Below, in pieces: positions 6,783 to 8,657 of a DNA stretch of 8,657 nucleotides; positions within the stretch are counted from its first letter, which is position 1, and each line of letters opens with the position of its first letter. The stretch covers positions 1 to 8,657 of the forward strand of contig JALREG010000253.1 of NCBI GenBank assembly GCA_023253905.1. Reading direction: 5' to 3'. The position numbers and the translations under genes are program-made. The notes beneath the pieces were generated by a model, which saw only the letters and a list, made by a program, of their open reading frames with translations, was not told the origin of the DNA and did no database searches. This DNA is from Burkholderiaceae bacterium. GTDB taxonomy: Bacteria > Pseudomonadota > Gammaproteobacteria > Burkholderiales > Burkholderiaceae.

Positions 6783-6804
6783 GTCATCAAACGATTGTTG
6801 CTCC

Positions 6805-6821
6805 GCTCAAACACTTTGAGC
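6805..6821. repeat. Perfect inverted repeat in the divergent regulatory region
   Basis: The sequence is GCTCAAA-CAC-TTTGAGC: 7-base perfect arms around 3 bases. It lies 33 bases upstream of the membrane-protein start and overlaps the place where a minus-strand -10 element could be. This shape suits a dimeric repressor or activator site, or a small leader hairpin. No known regulator consensus is assigned. Confidence 0.45.
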
Positions 6822-6828
6822 CTGGTTT

Positions 6829-6846
6829 GTGAAGACTGCGTGACCA
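6829..6846 (-). promoter_or_regulatory. Degenerate PHO-box-like sequence facing the membrane-protein gene
   Basis: The minus strand reads TGGTCAC-GCAG-TCTTCAC, two imperfect 7-base units at the 11-base period of PhoB boxes (5 and 4 matches of 7 to CTGTCAC). Ten bases on, CAAAGT (6818-6813) could be a weak -10. The match is poor enough that chance is a real alternative. Confidence 0.25.
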
Positions 6847-6865
6847 TCAGAGGCTCACGCGTGCG

Positions 6866-6899
6866 CTGTCATCGATTTGTTGCATCGCAGGGCTAGCCT
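6866..6899 (+). promoter_or_regulatory. PHO box plus -10 promoter of the glycosyltransferase gene
   Basis: At 6866-6883 the plus strand reads CTGTCAT-CGAT-TTGTTGC. The first unit is a perfect consensus half-box; the second keeps the TGT core. After exactly 10 bases comes TAGCCT at 6894-6899, a 3-of-6 match to a sigma-70 -10 element. Ten bases is the usual distance in PhoB-activated promoters, where the box replaces the -35. Transcription would start near 6906, giving a leader of about 35 bases before the ATG at 6941. Phosphate control is inferred from this layout and from the stronger box at plcP. Confidence 0.5.
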
Positions 6900-6929
6900 C
6901 TCGAGCGAAACTGGTCACCAGACAAGCAC

Positions 6930-6934
6930 AGGAG
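6930..6934 (+). promoter_or_regulatory. Shine-Dalgarno of the glycosyltransferase gene
   Basis: AGGAG lies 6 bases before the ATG at 6941 and confirms that start. An 11-base palindrome, CTGGT-C-ACCAG, sits just upstream at 6911-6921. Confidence 0.75.
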
Positions 6935-6940
6935 TAGCCG

Positions 6941-8167
6941 ATGCGCGCGTTGAAGCCGATTCGCCTCGCGGTGGTCACTGAAACCTACCCGCCGGATATC
7001 AACGGAGTCGCGATGAGTCTGTCCAGACTCATTGGAGGACTCCTCGAACGTGGGCACGATATCGACCTGTATCGCCTTCGCCCGCGCGATCCGGCAAGTC
7101 GCTCGGAGTGCTCATCGGCCGATCCATCGCGACTCCGTGTCACCGAGCTCAAGGGTGTGCCGATTCCGTTCTATCCGGAGCTGATGATGGGGTTGCCAGC
7201 CGGTCGGCTGCTCGTCCGACGCTGGCGGTCAGAGCGGCCCGATCTTGTTCATATTGCGACCGAGGGCCCGCTCGGCTGGTCGGCGCTGCGGGCTGCACGG
7301 CGACTGGGCATCCCGGTCTCATCCGATTTCAGAACACAGTTCGATCAGTACTCGACACACTACGGACTCGCCTGGCTCGCCGCGCCAGTGGGCGCGTATC
7401 TGCGGGCGTTTCATAACCGGACCGATCTGACGACGGTACCGACGTCCGCACTCAAGCAGGAGCTTGGTAACCGAGGCTTCCGTAAGCTGCGAGTACTCGG
7501 CCGCGGAGTCGATGCGCGCCAGTTCGATCCCGTCCGGCGCTGCGATTCGCTTCGCGCGGGCTGGGGCGCCAATCCCGATACGCCGGTTGCGCTCTGCGTG
7601 GGGCGGCTCGCCGCTGAGAAGAATCTGGAGCTTGCGCTTCAGGCCTTCAGGGCGATGCGCGATCTTGCACCCGATGCGAAACTTGTGTTCGTCGGCGATG
7701 GCCCGCTGCGCGAGACGCTGGCTCGGACCTGTCCGGATGCGATATTCGTCGGGCGACAGACCGGGACTGAACTCGCGCGGCACTATGCAAGTGCCGACGT
7801 GTTTCTATTTCCCAGCCTGTCAGAGACCTTCGGCAATGTCGTGACTGAATCGATGGCAAGCGGACTGGCGACGGTTGCGTTTCGTCATGCCGCGGCGGCA
7901 GAGCTGATTGAAAGCGGCGTCACTGGGTGGCTGAGTGATCCGGAGGACGCGCGAAGCTTCATCAACTCGGCGCGCGCGCTCGCCGCCGACGCTCGGCGAC
8001 GTCGAGCCATGGGGCGAGGTGCTCGTGAAGCTGTCTCCCATCTTGATTGGCCAGTAATTGCTTCCCAATTCGAGGCGATCGTTCAGGCGCTGATCGAAGG
8101 CGAGCGCCCGGTGCAGGCGCCTTCTGGCGTCACGCGGTTGCGCGCCTCGGAAACCTGGCCAGTCTGA
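6941..8167 (+). CDS. GT4-family glycosyltransferase, probable diacylglycerol glycosyltransferase partner of PlcP
   Basis: This 408-residue retaining GT-B enzyme has an N-terminal acceptor domain opening with VVTETYPPDINGVAMSLSRL (glycine-rich loop near residues 11-31). The linker carries HNRTDLTTVPT and LGRGVDARQFDP. The donor domain has VGRLAAEKN at 220-228, with R222 and K227 as expected phosphate-binding residues, GDGP near 253, and the EX7E motif E295-TFGNVVT-E303. No signal peptide or membrane segment is evident, so it should act at the cytoplasmic face of the membrane. The family includes Agt and SqdX-like enzymes that add sugars to diacylglycerol, and mannosyltransferases. Sequence alone does not fix donor or acceptor. 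A PlcP-like gene in the same locus and PHO-box-like sites before both genes favour glycolipid synthesis from PlcP-made diacylglycerol during phosphate limitation. It is convergent with the HD-domain gene, 52 bases apart. Confidence 0.88.
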   Translation: MRALKPIRLAVVTETYPPDINGVAMSLSRLIGGLLERGHDIDLYRLRPRDPASRSECSSADPSRLRVTELKGVPIPFYPELMMGLPAGRLLVRRWRSERPDLVHIATEGPLGWSALRAARRLGIPVSSDFRTQFDQYSTHYGLAWLAAPVGAYLRAFHNRTDLTTVPTSALKQELGNRGFRKLRVLGRGVDARQFDPVRRCDSLRAGWGANPDTPVALCVGRLAAEKNLELALQAFRAMRDLAPDAKLVFVGDGPLRETLARTCPDAIFVGRQTGTELARHYASADVFLFPSLSETFGNVVTESMASGLATVAFRHAAAAELIESGVTGWLSDPEDARSFINSARALAADARRRRAMGRGAREAVSHLDWPVIASQFEAIVQALIEGERPVQAPSGVTRLRASETWPV

Positions 8168-8173
8168 GTTGCT

Positions 8174-8190
8174 GCCGCTCGACTAGCGGC
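8174..8190. terminator. Weak hairpin between convergent genes
   Basis: GCCGCT-CGACT-AGCGGC forms a perfect 6-base stem with a 5-base loop, 6 bases after the glycosyltransferase stop and inside the 52-base gap to the HD-domain gene. There is no T tract on either strand. A terminator role rests on position only. Confidence 0.35.
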
Positions 8191-8219
8191 GTGCGGGAAC
8201 AGCACCAGCGATCTTCGAC

Positions 8220-8657
8220 TCAAGACCAGCCGCGTAGCGCCGGTCGGGTTGCGAGGCGGGCGATACTCAGGAAGTGCTCCAGGCGAGTGCTATGGGCACT
8301 CCCTCGTCGCGACCGATCGTCCCACCGGCAAAGTCGCAGTGCATCCCTTGCGATGGGGTCTGCGTCAAACCTCTCGACCTCGGCCGAAGACATCGGACCA
8401 CCTTGCAACGCGAGCGATCGCAGACACGGCACGGGAAGTGCGCGCATGTAGCCTGGCTCGGTCGTGCAAAGATATCGCTTTGCGTCGACGTGCGCCGCGG
8501 CCAACCGCGCAACGCGCGGATCGAAGCGTGCGTCAAGCCAGCGCGCGCCGATTTCATGATGATGATCGTCCTCGGCCTGCCCTTCCTCTACGTCTGCAGT
8601 GGACGTCAGCAGATGGCCAATATCATGCGTGAGGGCTGCGGTCACTAGCCACGCAGG
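8220..8657 (-). CDS. PhnZ-like HD-domain oxygenase/phosphohydrolase, partial, N-terminus beyond the window
   Basis: The frame is open to the window edge; upstream codons read P-A-W-L before V-T-A-A-L, so a GTG at 8645 is internal, not the start. The visible 145 residues carry LTHDIGHLL (the HD metal pair), DDHHHEIGARWL (next histidine ligand), AAHVDAKRYL (further histidine and the conserved lysine), ALQGGPMSSAE and RWDD (C-terminal aspartate ligand). This order matches the HD-domain proteins linked to phosphonate degradation, whose member PhnZ is a mixed-valence di-iron oxygenase that cleaves 2-amino-1-hydroxyethylphosphonate to glycine and phosphate. Family length is about 180-200, so roughly 40-50 residues, including the first histidine ligand and substrate-gating residues, are outside. 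Without them, PhnZ activity cannot be told from a related myo-inositol-oxygenase-like or unknown HD enzyme. The theme of phosphate acquisition fits the neighbouring genes. Confidence 0.8.
   Translation of the reverse strand, partial: PAWLVTAALTHDIGHLLTSTADVEEGQAEDDHHHEIGARWLDARFDPRVARLAAAHVDAKRYLCTTEPGYMRALPVPCLRSLALQGGPMSSAEVERFDADPIARDALRLCRWDDRSRRGSAHSTRLEHFLSIARLATRPALRGWS

Noticed and set aside
6781..6787. A further CTGTCAT half-box on the plus strand
   Set aside because: The unit one 11-base period downstream does not match, and it coincides with the Shine-Dalgarno region of the minus-strand gene, so it is probably chance.
1..8657. tRNA, rRNA, CRISPR, insertion sequence or prophage signals
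   Set aside because: I looked on both strands and saw no cloverleaf-like gene, spaced direct repeats, transposase motifs or terminal inverted repeats; coding style looks even throughout.

Overview
The window is GC-rich, densely coding Pseudomonadota DNA. The protein styles (acetoacetyl-CoA synthetase, CYTH-CHAD protein, proteobacterial phosphatidylserine decarboxylase, PhnZ-like HD protein) suggest a betaproteobacterium, perhaps Rhodocyclales-like, but the genus cannot be fixed from sequence alone. There are eight protein genes, two of them cut by the window edges. I see no RNA gene, insertion sequence, CRISPR array or long repeat, and no gene-free stretch longer than about 170 bases.

Layout, left to right: (1) acetoacetyl-CoA synthetase, minus, C-terminal half outside the window; (2) CYTH-CHAD protein, minus, directly upstream of and tandem with (1); (3) a PlcP/LpxH-like metallophosphoesterase, plus, divergent from (2) with 24 bases between starts; (4) phosphatidylserine decarboxylase, minus, convergent with (3) and sharing a palindromic CTAG stop; (5) a large class III aminotransferase with an N-terminal hydrophobic segment, plus, divergent from (4); (6) a polytopic membrane protein resembling the Mpo1/DUF962 group, minus, convergent with (5) across a strong hairpin; (7) a GT4 glycosyltransferase, plus, divergent from (6) across a 168-base regulatory region; (8) a PhnZ-like HD-domain protein, minus, N-terminus outside the window. 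From gene 2 onward every gene is on the opposite strand to its neighbour, so this is not one operon.

The unifying theme appears to be phosphate economy and membrane lipids. The metallophosphoesterase is the PlcP type (phospholipase C, phospholipid to diacylglycerol) rather than true LpxH, and the GT4 enzyme is a plausible partner that glycosylates the released diacylglycerol, as in the known phosphate-starvation lipid remodelling of rhizobia and marine bacteria. Both have PHO-box-like sequences in front: a perfect CTGTCAC-TTCG-CTGTCAC upstream of plcP (inside the neighbouring CYTH-CHAD coding region), and CTGTCAT-CGAT-TTGTTGC followed after exactly 10 bases by a -10-like TAGCCT upstream of the glycosyltransferase. 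Phosphatidylserine decarboxylase supplies phosphatidylethanolamine, a likely PlcP substrate. The CYTH-CHAD protein belongs to polyphosphate-linked families, and PhnZ-like enzymes release phosphate from phosphonates. The aminotransferase and the Mpo1-like membrane protein, placed between these genes, are the uncharacterised candidates for extra steps in a phosphate-sparing lipid pathway. That last link is inference.
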